Below are positions 1 to 13,500 of a DNA stretch of 64,000 nt, piece by piece (the stretch's first letter is position 1; each line of letters begins with the position of its first letter). The DNA is taken from assembly GCF_036370855.1 (NCBI RefSeq), contig NC_088099.1, positions 19,683,501 to 19,747,500 on the forward strand, read 5' to 3'. The DNA comes from Dromaius novaehollandiae. Lineage: Eukaryota; Chordata; Aves; Casuariiformes; Dromaiidae. Both the position numbers and the translations under genes were made by a program. The notes under the pieces are model-generated. The model did not search any database and was not told the DNA's origin. It saw only the letters and a list, made by a program, of their open reading frames with translations.

Positions 1-505
1 CATTATTGTACCAGCCAGGTGCTTTATCTATCTATCACCGTGATGACACATCTCTGATCTATCATTAAAGAGGGAAATCTCTCTAAATTTATACATACAT
101 GTAACTTAAAAAGATATTGTTTCAGCAGCTTCTTAACCTAACTAAATTCTGACCAAAGTGAACACATTTTCCATTAGGCTTCTTGTCCTATTTTATAGGT
201 GATAATAAGAAGCTGGGAGGATTAGCAACATAAACTGATCTTTGCCATTTCATATATGACTTTAACCAGAAACACATGTTCAGGCAAAACTTCTAATGTC
301 ATCAATTATCCACAACTTTCTGTAATGTAATGAAAATCACCAGCTCTGTAGTATGATTGATAAGTGGTAGTATAGGGATATATATATAACATGCCTAGTG
401 GTATATTCTGAATAAGAAGACTTTTGATGAGGATTTGAGTAAACATTCTAGTTTTTAAAGGAATGCATTTCTTCTGTTTACTTTTACTGGAAAACAAATT
501 TACAG

Positions 506-1915
506 GCTGACATTCCTAGCAACCTGATGCTAATTTCAGCACCGGATAGTGACATCACCCTCTTTATATGTCCAGTATGAGATCATTTCTCTTGATGGGA
601 GAAGAAACAAAAAGTGTCTGAAAAATAATTCATAATTACTTCTTGACAGAGAATTTGCCTGGAATGTTTTAAAAGCAAGACAGACGTCCGATTTAAAATT
701 ATTTTTGGTAAGTAATGCTACACATTTGGTATGCTAATTTACGGCTCATTGAAAAAAAGTTGTCAGCCTGTGAGGTGCACTCTTTTATTCCACAGGGGTT
801 CTAGCAACATGAACTGCAAGATAGCAGATAAGGAACAAAACCTGAGCCATTAATGCCTGTGTGAATAATACAGAAAATGAAAATAACAGAGCAGCAGTTT
901 ATTCTGTGAAAATGCCATTGCCTTTCAGAGACAGTTTCCTGCTATACCGGGGGACTTTGCTGATCCCTAGAACAGAGAGACCCTAAAGACACTAATAGGT
1001 GACAGCCACATAAACTGTGTGTCAACGAGTCTTTCCGAGAAGCTAGGGATGAATATATTTGTGGCAATCTCTGTAATAAATGGCAAAGCAGTCCCTCTTC
1101 TCAGCCTCATTGTAGATAAAACTTATGATGGGGAAATAGTGGAAAAGGTAGTGAGATACTGTCAAACACCTGTCAAGGCAAAAGTCAAATGTCATTTCCT
1201 AGACAATGATGCTGTATTAAATGTTCACTGTATTACAGTGCATTATGCAAAGGATGCCAAAGATGGACAGTCTGGCATAATTTGGACAGATGGATCAGTG
1301 CCAGTTTATCTGGAGGGTAAGTATTTTGCTAATTGATAGGAAAATTCCAGAGGAGAAACCTCTAAACCACAGACCAAACTCCAAACTTGATTTGATTAAA
1401 GAGATCTACCAGCTATACTGAAATACAAGATGAGTATGACACCATACTTTTTGCTAGGAGATACCTCGAGCAAGGCTGTTGGCATCTTTCTGTGGCTACA
1501 TCAGGGTTAAAGAGAGAAGGCACTGAGTGATGTTCTCAGACATTTACTACACCTCTTCTGATATGCTCAGTTTGGTATGGCCCTAGCTAGTTCCCAGCAT
1601 CAGATGCTGGGAAACACCCATGTAACATGTAACATGCTTTCAATACTCTCTCTAGAGATTTCTTCAACACCACAGAAAAATAGCTGCAACACAGTCAACT
1701 TTGGAAGGAATATGAGAAAGCATATTAAAACCTTACAGAAAGTGCTTCAGAAGATGAAAACTAGACACCAACACCAAAGTGAATTTGACCACAGCATTCT
1801 TCAAAATGCGTTCTGGGATTTTTCATGTCCAAAACCAGAGAGGACCATACTTTGCAGAGAGAGGATAACTCTTGCCAGACAGTTAGCATCTGCTTCAAAG
1901 CTCCCTCACAGATAA
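506..1915 (+). CDS. Possible unrecognised multi-exon gene, 3' part
   Basis: I do not recognise this protein. Four exon-like segments keep one reading frame if spliced: 506-574 (acceptor after TTTACAG, donor GTATGAG), 650-707 (acceptor after CTTGACAG, donor GTAAGT), about 999-1316 (978 is an alternative start; donor GTAAGT) and 1656-1915 (acceptor after CTCTCTAG, stop TAA at 1913-1915). Junction phases are 0, 1 and 1 in order, and all match. The third segment is unusually open for AT-rich DNA (stop-free from 971 to the TGA after 1333). It encodes a cysteine-containing, probably beta-rich stretch ending in IIWTDGSVPVYLE. The last exon is basic and helix-like (KHIKTLQKVLQKMK). A polyA signal follows at 2044. 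No start codon exon is visible, so a 5' part would lie outside the window. The acceptor of the third exon is pyrimidine-poor and is the weakest link. It could instead be a pseudogene or a chance open frame. Confidence 0.33.
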
Positions 1916-2043
1916 AGCTAGATCAACTGTCAGGGGAAAAACTGAACTCCACTTATTTGCCAAGAAAAATCTGTTTCAGGCATCATTAGAAAATTACAGG
2001 GGTATTTTTAGTAATTACTTGTTAAAAGTAAATAGCTTTTAAA

Positions 2044-2049
2044 AATAAA
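2044..2049 (+). terminator. Candidate polyA signal AATAAA
   Basis: AATAAA lies about 130 bases after the TAA that ends the last exon-like segment of the left-edge candidate gene, a normal distance for a short 3' UTR. The motif is common in AT-rich DNA, so its weight depends on that gene being real. Confidence 0.3.
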
Positions 2050-2065
2050 ACCGTGATTTCATATT

Positions 2066-5000
2066 GGAGGGAGTCTAAAGCTAGCACTTCAGGAACAAAC
2101 CTTTCTGCCCTTTGCTCTCCTTGAAAGCAGTAGGATTTCAGCTCACAGAGGCACAGCTTTCCCCATAGCCCAGTCTCCTGAGACTATGGCACTGCAAAGA
2201 TAAAGAAGCTGTTAGAGCAGCTGTCTCTTCCCTCCGAGATAAGGATGACTAATAACTCACTCAGCAGGTCCCTTTTTTTTGGAACTGCCATTCTTAAAGG
2301 CTTATAATTAGTCAAGTCTGACTGAGGAAAATAATATTTCCTGAGGACTGGTGACCAACTGAGAAAGCTGGTGGCCCAAGATGAATCAATTAATCCTTGT
2401 CAGCCAATATCCAAAACAATAGCTTGGCTGAGGTCATTGTTGCTCCGTATGAAGCCTGCTTTTACCTGAGTGTGAACCAGCATACACTGGTGCCAGGGCG
2501 TTTCTAGAGGATGGATCCCCATACATCCGCCAGTGTAAAACCCCAACATGACTAACTTGCTTTAAAAAAAGACCACCAAGCTTGTTGAGTCCTAATGCAA
2601 GATTGTTTTGACAGGTGCCTCAGTCAGATTTTCCTAAAAGCTAAAATTGCCTCTTGCAGGACTCAGCTGAAAGCCAACCCAGGTTGCTCGGCAGAGCCCT
2701 GGCGCCAGCCAAAGCATGAGTGCTGCAACAGAAGGAAGAGCAAAAACACCATCACCCCAGGGCCCGCTGTCTGCAAGCCTCGCATTCAGCCATACCAGAG
2801 GCAGCATCTCAACAGCTGTCACTGATACTTCCCCAAATACGTGCCCCATACAGCAAAATATCAGTGTTTTCTAGCTGCTCAGCTGCTATTCCCCAGTGCT
2901 GCTGTTATCCCATGTCATATTTGATCTTCAAGTGCCTGGAGAAATCTTAGCAGCAAAGGCCAGGAGTTATGGATTCCTATTAGGGAAATACAGTGCTTTT
3001 CGTGTCACTGCTAGAGTCCTTGCTGTGAGCAAATTCTTCAGAGAACTGAGTCCAAAATCTAAAGATGAGAAGTAAAAGAAGGTTTGTGCAACTGTGCATT
3101 TTCAGATGGTTCTGAAAAAGAAAGTAGGTGGATATGGCTTTACCTATGTACTGAGTGGCCTCGGTTCTCCTGCTGTAAAGACCCAGGTGCACTCAATGCT
3201 GAACAAGAACAGAAACAAGCAAACACCGTATTCCCAGTGTTTCCCAGCAAAGGGGAGCAACAATAAGATGAAATCCTGCAGGCTTCAATCAGGAACCACT
3301 GATTATGCAGAGCATTTAGGTCTGCAGATAGAGATCATGTAGATATTTACATACAGCATTTTAAATCAATTCCTATGACTCATCATAATACAAATATTTT
3401 TCTGACTGAATATAGGGATATAAAGATTACCTGTAAAGCTGCAGTAACATTTAACTACTGTCACATTGTAAATATCAATAATTAAAGAGTAACCAATCTG
3501 AAGATCACAGAAGGAGATAACAAACACTAAACTTATGATGCTGTGAGAAAAGGATATTTTTATGTAATAACTCTGGGGATGGCTTAAAAAGCCACCTTGT
3601 GAGACTCCATGTTTTCATAATCTACTTCAACTTTCAAGTGAAAGCATAAAGGATTAAACCAAATGTAATTTTAAAAATTCTGTTAAGGTAAAAAAACTCA
3701 TGAAATGGCACTTTATTCCTGAAGTACATACTCTCTCCTGCTTTTCCCAGCCACATTTCCCATAAAACATTTTATTTGCCAGCCCCACAAAGACAGTAGC
3801 ACAAGAGAAGAGCAGCTGAGTCTGTCTGCCCTTTGCATCATCAGGAAAACTGGGTGCTGGCCTCTCCTGGCCTGGTACTGATGTGCAGGTGCTGCAGAAG
3901 AAATAGCCTGGCCTTTGACATTCAAGTTAAGCTTGTAAGGTCTGTGAGGGAAAAACTTATATCTTGTAAACAAAGCAAATATTCCGTAATGTTCATTAAA
4001 AGAAAATATGGGCAGCCGCACAACTATAATGCTACAGTTATGGCTCTAATACTGCTTGTTTAGAGAACAGAAGGAGATTTGGAGAATGGTACTGAAATAC
4101 AAAAGCTTGCAAGCCACCATTTCGAGCCAGATTAGGTGGCTATATAACGATCTATACAGAATGAGCTGGTGAGATGACCCCACTTTGGGACGCAGTAGAT
4201 ATTCCTATTAGAAAAATCATGATCAAAACTATCATCTTTCTTACCAGAGCCAGATAATTCAGTTGCAGCCTCCTTCCATTCCCAAAAATGCTCCTCCTAG
4301 GTCATGCCCTAGCATGCTGAGAGGATAGAAAGCGGATGCCTGGACCACAGCCTCTGTGTGCCTTTCCTGTGCTGTTCAGCAGACGGACATGGGAATTTGC
4401 CTTCCAGGGCTCTCAGACCAGCATCTTCTACCAAGACAGCTGCTTTCACAAGTGGAAAAGTTATATCAGTATATGCTAACCCAGCACATTACAGCTGTAT
4501 CAGTAAAACTCCCCTAGGCATAACCTTATTCCAGGATCAAGGTCTCTTTCCTGTTTAACTATACCAGTGTGGACTAGAAATCAAAAATCCCCTGTTATTC
4601 CAGAGAGAGAGTTTCTCCGCAGGGCTTTATGCATGCATATTGGCTTACATGTACTGGAGTAAAAATACTGGTAACTGATAAATACCCCTAGTCTGTTTGG
4701 AAGTATAATGGAGACCAAAAAACCCATGGAAAAGGGAGAGAAAGGGAAGGAGGGAGAAGGTGCAGGAGCAAAGGGCTGTTCTGTTGTTTAACTGTACTCC
4801 AGAACAAAGAAATCTTGGAGCTACATCTTTAAAGTAAGGTTTTCAGGGGCTGCAGACATCCCTCTCACGTGTGTTTTATCAGTTCCAGGAAAGCTGAAGC
4901 GGCTGTCTTTCTGAGAAAGCAGGTGGCTCTGCTCCATCCTGCTCTTTGAAATCACCTAATGAGAGCATTTCATCCAGGACACAACTTCAGAGGCCACGCT

Positions 5001-6260
5001 GCAAAGCAGAAGTGAAACGACAGAGCAGTGTGCAAGTGAAGGGCATTCAAGGTTTCAAAACCACATCCTCCCTCATCTTGACATGATCAGATCATTGATG
5101 AGATGGCAACTGGAACAGCACTTGACAGCTATGAAGATAGAGTGACCAGCCAGTTGGTCAATGATCAGCGAAGGAAACAGCGAAGGACAGCAGCTCCTGT
5201 AATCCTGGGGAGAAAGTAATGAAGCTTTGTTCTCACTGTTGTCTGATCTATGACAGATAAAAACTAGATTTCACTCCTGGCTTTGTCAGGTGATAAATTC
5301 AGCTTAGTTTAAGGCAGGAAATCTGGAAAGCTCTTATGAATTTTGTCAGCTGTGAATACGTGGAGGGGATGCTGGCAATGCTTTTCCTGTCCAATAGGAG
5401 TAAATTGAGTATTTGCTGCACTGACAGTATAAAATCCAAGCAGAGATCTCACGCTTAATTATTTTAAAGTTCATATAGTGTCATACAATAAAAATAGTCT
5501 CTGTAGTTTCAGGAGATGTGTTCATTCAGCCACTGATCTTTTTATGCCCTTAAAGAAACAACATGCTTACCTCCTCAGTCTAATAGGATTTCTTGAAAAC
5601 ACAAAATTCCAGTAAATCTCACTGGCTCATGAGAAACCAGTCTGAGTTCAAAACCTTCTCCTCGTTCTTCACTTCCTACTCTGAAGGGAAAGAGTGCCAT
5701 CACTGATAAAATAAGCTCAAATTCAGGTGCCGGATTTACAGCCCATCTTTGGGATGAGTCTTTGGGCATAGGAGGGGAGAAATGTCCATTCCTGTCATTA
5801 GCCACTAGTAGATGGCTTATACTATAAGCAGTGCTCTTGACAGATCCCTCATTTCTCCCCTCAGCTCTACAGCAGGACTTTGGGACATGGCAAACTGATT
5901 TCTGTTGCTAGATACTGCTTCTGCCAGCTGCCCCCAAATGAGCACCCAGGGCGCGGAGGAATTTGAGGTTGGACGTGTGTCTGTGAGGCACCAGGGTGCT
6001 TCTTCAAAGAACTAGGTCCTGGTTTTGACACTTTTGATGCTGCTTAATGCAGTAACTGTGTTTCCCATTGAGTTACAAAAGAGCAGATAACATAAATAGC
6101 AACAATCTGAGTCAGTGTTTAGGTTGCTGTGTTGCGGTGAGATATTAATTTCTTTGTTTTTTGATGAGGATAATGCTTTTGCTTGTTATGCAGACAGTGT
6201 AGGATTTTTGCTCATCTGAGGATGAACAAGTTTAGAAATGCTGAGTATTTTTAAATGTGT
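2066..6260. other. Intergenic, no gene seen
   Basis: Only short open frames of 60-100 codons occur, many without an ATG. None has flanking splice signals in compatible phase or a recognisable motif. A purine-rich stretch lies near 4720-4770. I see no interspersed repeat that I can name. Confidence 0.6.
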
Positions 6261-6263
6261 TAC

Positions 6264-6287
6264 TGTGTGTGTGTGTGTGTGTGTGTG
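6264..6287. repeat. (TG)12 microsatellite
   Basis: Twelve uninterrupted TG dinucleotides lie in otherwise unremarkable intergenic sequence. It is a likely length-polymorphic marker. Confidence 0.95.
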
Positions 6288-6560
6288 AATCTCTACAGTC
6301 CAGACTAGAGACCCAGAATAGGCAGCAAGTCCCTAAGCCCCGTCCTCTTCTGTCACGCAGCCCGTAGCATGCAATCCTCTCCAGACACCGACCACTCTTC
6401 TTTGGTGAAGTAGCAAAGTGTTTGCCTTCTGATTAGCTTGGAGAGCTCATTGCAAAATCTCAGTTAGGAAAGGTGGTTAGAACCTTTCTGACTTAAATAT
6501 ACACTATCTATCTCCTTTATACCTGCCGTTTTGTAGGCTGATATACCATCCTTTCCATAG

Positions 6561-7530
6561 ATGGGTCCCTCCTTCCTCAGTGTTTCCCCGGCGGTGTATT
6601 GGCAGGCAGTGAGAGTGCAGTGCAGTGATTCCTCCCGCAGCCCCACAGGACACGCTGGCAGCCCTCTCCCAGCTGTGCTGTGCCAGCAGCCCCGTCAGGC
6701 TGCAGGGCAGCCGGTGGTGCCTCCTGGCAGCATCTGCACCTCTCTGTGGTGCAGAGGTCCTTCCTGCCCCATCCAGGGACGCCCAGGCGGGGCACAGCCC
6801 TGGCAGTGCTGGCAGAGGTGTGTCAGTGGCCACTGTCCTCCCTCAGATGACAGAGCATCTTTGTCACCACAGCCCGCGCTGGCAGGACGCTGTCTCCTGG
6901 GTCTCCCTGGTGAATTCGCCCCGCTACGTATGGGAGCAGAGCAGGAACCAGAGGATGACTAGGAGTGGGCATGTATCTCGGATCTGCCTAGGGGCTGAAG
7001 CAGTCCGTCTTTCTCCCCATTACTAAACTTAACTGTGATGAGGGACTGAGTTTTCTAATATGATTTCTCCTTGTTTCCATTGCCATCTACAAAATGCACT
7101 GCTTAATATAGATTCATATAAATATTTAGTTAACACACTTTTAAAATCACTGCATTGTCTCAGCATAAAGAAATAACAGCAAGGCTCTGTTTAGATCAGG
7201 CTTCTCCCACGTGGAACGTCTCCTGCTGCTCGGGTCCTCTTGTGTGGAAACCATCCCGGTTAAGTCCCTCACCATAAAGCTTTGTGAGTATTTCTCATCA
7301 GAGAACAGCATCAAGGGGAAGACCTGAGCCATCTTTGGAGAGATGCGATGGCTGCACTCCTGCAGCGTGTCCCCGTGTCACCGCGGCCAGGGCAGCGAGC
7401 CTGCTGCGACGAGCAGGCAGGGGCAAGCAGGGCTCCCTCGGCAGATGGGCCCAGGTGCTCTGCCTCGCCAGGGAGGCAGCGGGGTTAGCGCAAGCTTTTT
7501 GTTCCTGTTCAGCAAAGCTCCCTCCGCGCA
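6561..7530. other. GC-rich intergenic blocks without a supported gene
   Basis: Two GC-rich patches (about 6560-6960 and 7330-7530) are separated by AT-rich sequence. They carry overlapping open frames on both strands and in several frames at once, up to 133 codons. That is the pattern expected from composition that lacks stop codons, not from a gene. CpG is moderate and less dense than in the two promoter islands of this window. A promoter of a non-coding RNA cannot be excluded. Confidence 0.45.
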
Positions 7531-7589
7531 CTCAAGGACATTCTTTAAATTCCTTTCTTCCAGCACATTGTATGATGGCCCATAAATAG

Positions 7590-10500
7590 CTCCTCTTCAA
7601 ACACAATGCTCAAAGACCAAAGTAATAAAAGAAGGGCAAAACTGTTTCAGCGTTTAAGTGCTTACTGTGCAGGCCAGAGGCTTCAGCACTCTGTTCAGCC
7701 TTAAATAAAAGCAAAAGTATTCAAGAAATGCCACTTCATTCCTGAGACTCCCATAAAACAAGGTTGTTTTCCATCAGTCATCAAAAACATCTCCAGAGCA
7801 TGAAAGGATTTGAAAATAGAAAGGATGAGCAGAGCTGCAGCATCACTGTGTGCTTTTATGAAGTCAGTTTGGAGCTCGTGGTCAGGGTTTTCACATTCAG
7901 ATACCAAACACAGAACTGTGTAAACTCACCATGTCTGAATTGCCAGCAGCCTTTATTTATGTTCACAGCTGGGACGTGATCAACAATTTCTAAAAAATCA
8001 GTCCTTCTGTGATGTCTAAGTATCAAGAAGCAAATACATTTCAGAACACAAATTATTTAAGGCAATATTGAGATAATTTTCTTTCATGTATCATTTCGTA
8101 GGATTACATGGTTCCATGAATGCGAAGAGAAGACTGAGGAGCAGTGACCTGAGTTTTCTTAATATTAATGTCATATAATATTAGTTAATAAATATCATAT
8201 CAATAATAATCTTTTTTCCTGTTCATTTAGCACCTTCTCATAACAACATTAAGCCAATCTTCCTGTTTTATGGCAAACCAGTACTTCTGGAGCTGGAGGT
8301 AGGCTCCTGTGAGGTTTCTCTCTTTTGGCTACACACTTCCAAAGGGAAAGAAAAATATTTTGCCTTCCTGAAGGCTTTTTACCTGTGCCATCATGTATTG
8401 TATTGACTGCTCCATCCAATACAAGTTTTAAATTAGTTGCTGGGATTCACTTCTGTTGTACAAGCATGTGTAATGCAGTATTCTTTAAGCTCAGTGTAGC
8501 ATTATTATGAGTAACATGAAATCTTTAGAGGATAAACCATAGATTATCACAGAGCAAGATATCAGCTGTCAAATTGCCTCTGGAATCCAGGAATGCTGGC
8601 TAAAAATACAATCTGTTTATCCTTCCAGATCTGATCCTCTTGTAACACAGTTAACATGTTATGTTAAAGGTACCTCAATATCAGGGATGTTTATTTAGCG
8701 CCCTAGCCTAGCCTAACTCTAAAGCCTATATCTACCTTTACACATGGGAGTATGCCCTTTAAATGTTACAACTCGTGTGATTAGTTTCAGTACACGCTAA
8801 ATTGTCTCCCTGGGTCAGGGTCTCCAGCAGGAACACCCTTCCCTTTCCTGCTTCGTCACGGAGCCCTTTGCATCCCAATTCATCCTGGAGTAGACTCAGA
8901 GACTGAAGACAGTGCGCTTACTCTGGTGACAGCAGCTATAAATGCTAAGTGGCCTGTGAGGCTGGGAATATCCTAAGGAAATCAGCTGTGATAATAAGTC
9001 ATGATAAAAGTGTGAGAAATGTCTCACAGTTTGTCAGCTCATGTATCTTTGCAGAGGAAGTAAGTGTGAGAAGCAGACAACTCACCTCAGCCTGGTGGCT
9101 CTCACATGACTTTCCAGTGCTTTGGCAGGAGGTGAAGGGAGCCTGCTCTGTGCAATTAACTCTCATAATCGTTTGCATCAGTGTCGCTGGGGCCTGACAC
9201 TAACATCTGCAGGAGTGTGTGGGCCCGCCGCAGTGCTAGGATTTCAAATGGAAGGACCAGCAAGAAGGGAATATAGCTGGTCTCGTCCTGAAGTGTGAAC
9301 AGGCTTAATATTGAATGACGTTAGAAGCAGAGGCATGAGATTTTTTTTTTCCAGATGACACAGAGTGAAGCCGACATCCCATTGCCTGAAGACACAGGTT
9401 ACAGCATCTAGCTCGCAGCATGGAGCTCTCTGCAGCCCACAAAAATGTGACCTGGGAATGCAGAGATGTCATGTTCCCATCCCCACTTCATGGAAAAATA
9501 CCATCTGTCTGCCCTGCTCAGGATTGCAACATTATCTCCAGCGTTGTCCTGCTTCCAGGCAGGTGAGAAGCTTGTGGGCAGCAGGCACTGCTGTGCAGAG
9601 CGGTGGACCGGCACATGGAGGAGCTGGTTCTTTCATTGGGCTGGTTCTAGTCTGTCCCTTGGTTTTCCCCTGATAAAATGACCTGTTTTGAAGATGAAGC
9701 TGTCTTTCTCAGACTGTCTTTCAGGAAATTAGAGGGTTAGCTTTTCAACATGTTCTGTAACTCTGGAAGTTTGACCAACTAATCATCCAAATGCAAGATC
9801 AAAAATTATGACACTTCTCTTTGTTCTGTAAATCCAGCTTTTTCCAAACACTTTTCTACTTTTCCCTAACTGTTCATGTGTGGTTCAGGAAACAAAAAAG
9901 GAGGGGAGTTGTGCAAGACGTGGTCCTTAAAGATCTGAGGAAACTCTGCAGCTGATACAAGTGGCATCCCCAGCTGGACAGGGAGCACCGAAGCGGAGCA
10001 GCAGCCGCACCACCACCCCACGTGGTCCCTGGGATGTGGGGATTGTGCATATCCCAATGCCCAGGCTCAAGCAGGAGGCAGCAAAAGCATCCCCAGCTGA
10101 GGGAGTCCAGAGACTGCACAAATCCAGACTCACCCCACATTAAAGCAAGGCCAAAAATGATTCCTAACACAGCAAAATGCATGCACCTTAACAGGAATTA
10201 GCATTGGCAACATTAGGCCCATAAGCACAAGGGAAATGTAGATCTGTCTGTAACAATAGGACAGACAAGCTGAGGCTTCATAAAGATTGCATAAAGATAG
10301 CACTCCCTATTGCTAAACTTCATTACCCAGGAGGTGTTTTGCAGCTACAGTGATGGATATCTGTAAAGTGTCTAACCACCCTGTCACAGGTTCCTTAGTA
10401 ATTCAGATGAAGGGGTTTTGGATTAATAAACGTAGCTACTTCTGCCTCCTGCTCCCAAACTGTATCTGGTGATACCCAAACCTAAGAGCCAAATAAGGAT

Positions 10501-13500
10501 TCGGGTTTGTTTATAAAATTATATTCAGAAGTCAGAGATAAAAGACACATTTTCCCTTCTTTTGGAATAAATTCTAATATGAGACAGTCCCATCTGTGGA
10601 AATAAGATTGCTCTATTACAGCAGTCAGACATTGATCGGGCTTACAGATAGCAAGCCCCAGCTGTACCGAAAGGGGAAAGTGATGCTGGCAACTATTTGG
10701 CTATCAGTTCAGAAAAGGAAATCCCCTCCAGGCCAATGTGGAAATGACGGGTGAAGAGAGGGAATCTTTGTGGTGGTGATATTAATAGCTCATTTGCAGA
10801 TTTTTACCCAAATCTATTCACTTCAAAAGCTCAGCTTGGGGACTGAGCGAGAGAGGTTTTTCAGCAAAACATTAGTCTCAATTAACTAAATGTAACCAAG
10901 ATAAATGAGCTGAAAAAAGAAAATGAGGCGCATACATAAAACTGGTGAGGCCATTAAATCCATAAAGGGAAGATGCTGAAACCTGGAAGGGGTCCTAATC
11001 GAATCCTGCAAGTTCTCCGAGGCAGGGTCAAAATGGGATAATAGGGGCCCTCTCCGACCGGAGAAGCTGAGTGGCCAGACACCATTGACACAGACAGTCG
11101 AATAACGGCGCAGCCCATAGCAAACACTGTGCACTAAGGTAGGAAAGAATTTTAATGAGCAATTTGAGTCTCATACATGCTATGAAAAAAGGACTTGGCA
11201 TCCTTCCCCGTGTTAAAAAAAGATATTGCCCTCCAGATTAGAGCCTAAGCCACAGCATCCTCCAGGGAGGATTGAAAGGGACCGTAGCAGAGTTTCTTCT
11301 TTAATCATGGTATACTGATAGTAACACATATACATAAGAGCTATGCTGGATCTAAAAGAGCAAGCTGATGACTAGTAAAATAAAATAAAATAAAAATACA
11401 GTAAAATACTGCTAACAGATTTTAAGGCATTATTCCAAATACTATGGACAACTATAGTAAGTAAGGCCCTCTTACATAGACTGTAACTTAACCGACAGTG
11501 CACCTTTAAAAGACTATTTTCTCATGTCTTCAGAAAGAAGAGCATCCCAGTGCTCTCAAATGAGGCAGGTATGCAAAAGCAAGCAATATCTTGTGAGGTG
11601 ACAGGCTCTGCCATTAAAAACACAACAGAAGAACCATCATGGGCAGTGAGGGTGAAAGGAGCAAAATGCTCTTCAGGCATCAGGGGGCATCAAAAAGCTC
11701 AGCTGCCTTCTGAAAAATATCAGCGATATGTTATTAGCCCAGGGTAAATGAGTCAGACGCTGCTCCCCTCAGGAGCTGTTACACCCTGCCTGGCCCAGCA
11801 GCGGGGGCAGCAGATGGCTGCTGGGGATGCCTTTCTGTCTGCAAAACACAAAATAAAAAGAACATGCCCCAGAGCACGGCTGATCTCCTAATGAAAGAAT
11901 TACCCTGGTTTCATCTGAAACCCTGGTGTGCCACAGCAGCTCTTGCACCCCAGGCAGTGTCACCAACAGCGGTGGCTTTGCTCTCCCAGCTCTATTGCAC
12001 TTGAGAGCAGAGTGTAGGCTACAGCAGCATATTAGCAATCTATATTATACTTTAGGCTACAAAAGTATAGTGTGATCAGTTGGCAAGACTCATGAAAGCC
12101 CACTAAAACCATTGTAAGACTGAAAGAGCAACATGTACTTTATTTCCTGAGCTCAGCACGTGATATGCCATGCAAGCCCTCCAGGAAAGCAGCATTTTAT
12201 TTTTTGAGACATTGTACTGCCACACTATTGTGAGCGAGGCACCCTTGTGAGACTAATTTCGCAATCAAGCTGTTAAGCCAGAGAATGCCATTCTGCTTCA
12301 TCTGTTCTTGCCATGGTTTGTTAAAAGGACTCATTCTCTCACTGCAGCACTTTTCGTTTCCATTTGATCATTTTCATTATTTCTAACCAGCTTTCTATAA
12401 ATCAGCATCTTCCAAGAAACCTGCAAAATTGATCCTAATGGAGGTCTAAGCACATATGGTGCTATATTCAGCTAACGAAATATTTGTTAAACTGTGCATG
12501 GCTATGTGTGCCCCTGGATGTGCAACCTCACTGCTGTGCACAGGTCTTCAGAAATAAGTCTCCAGCAATCCTGAGCCAACGCATGCAGCTAAGACCATCA
12601 TGAGTATCACCTGGACATTAGACAGATGCAGTAGTCCTTTCAAAATTTCCTTTCAAAATAATCAGGAACTAAAAACTTGAAAGCAAATAAGCCTTTAAAA
12701 TAAAGGGTATGCAAATTCTTTTTTCCACCAAGAACTTGCTAATAGTGACAAGTTTCTGCCTATTTGGAGAGGCTATCATTATTTCTGACAACATAAAGTA
12801 AAACTCTTACAGTAAAGGTTTACACTGTTGGATTTTCTTTTCTTTTTTCTTTTTCTTAGGTAGATTCAAAAATCTTTTCAGTGTTTTCTGCATCAGTGTC
12901 TTCCCTCCGTTTTTTCACTAAAAAATCAAAATGATACAATTTTGCCTGGGTAGATTATTTCTATTATTTATTTGTGCATTTTCATGTAAACAAGACTGAC
13001 TGCTTAATGGAAAGCCAGCTCCAGTGTTTCTCATGTAAGAATGTATCTTTTGTCCCAGAGGCAGACATGAATGATTGCTTGGTTACATCTAGTACAGTAC
13101 TTTGTTTTTTTGCCGTGAATCTATTCCCTGTGCAATGACTAATTACCTATTGCCGAAAGGAAAAGGAGACTTGGAGTGCTGCTTGCCTCTTCTTATTCGC
13201 AGTGAACTGCCCTTGTTTCTTTACAATCTTGGTTCTCAAACAAGCCAAGGCCTGACTCCAAAACCTTCTGTAGCAAAAGTGTGACCAGCTGCTCCGGACC
13301 CTTCAGCTGGGATATGATGAAACTCTGGAGTAAAATAAAAGCCTCAAACTCCAGTTATCAGGGATGATCTCTGACACTCAGATGATGGGCATTCTGGTTG
13401 CATCGGCTAGTGGTGGGGCAGCATTGCTGGGGTGCAGCAAAATGTAATCCCTTTGGGCCCTGAGTTCACCATCGAATATACGGGACGGTTCCAGAATGGG

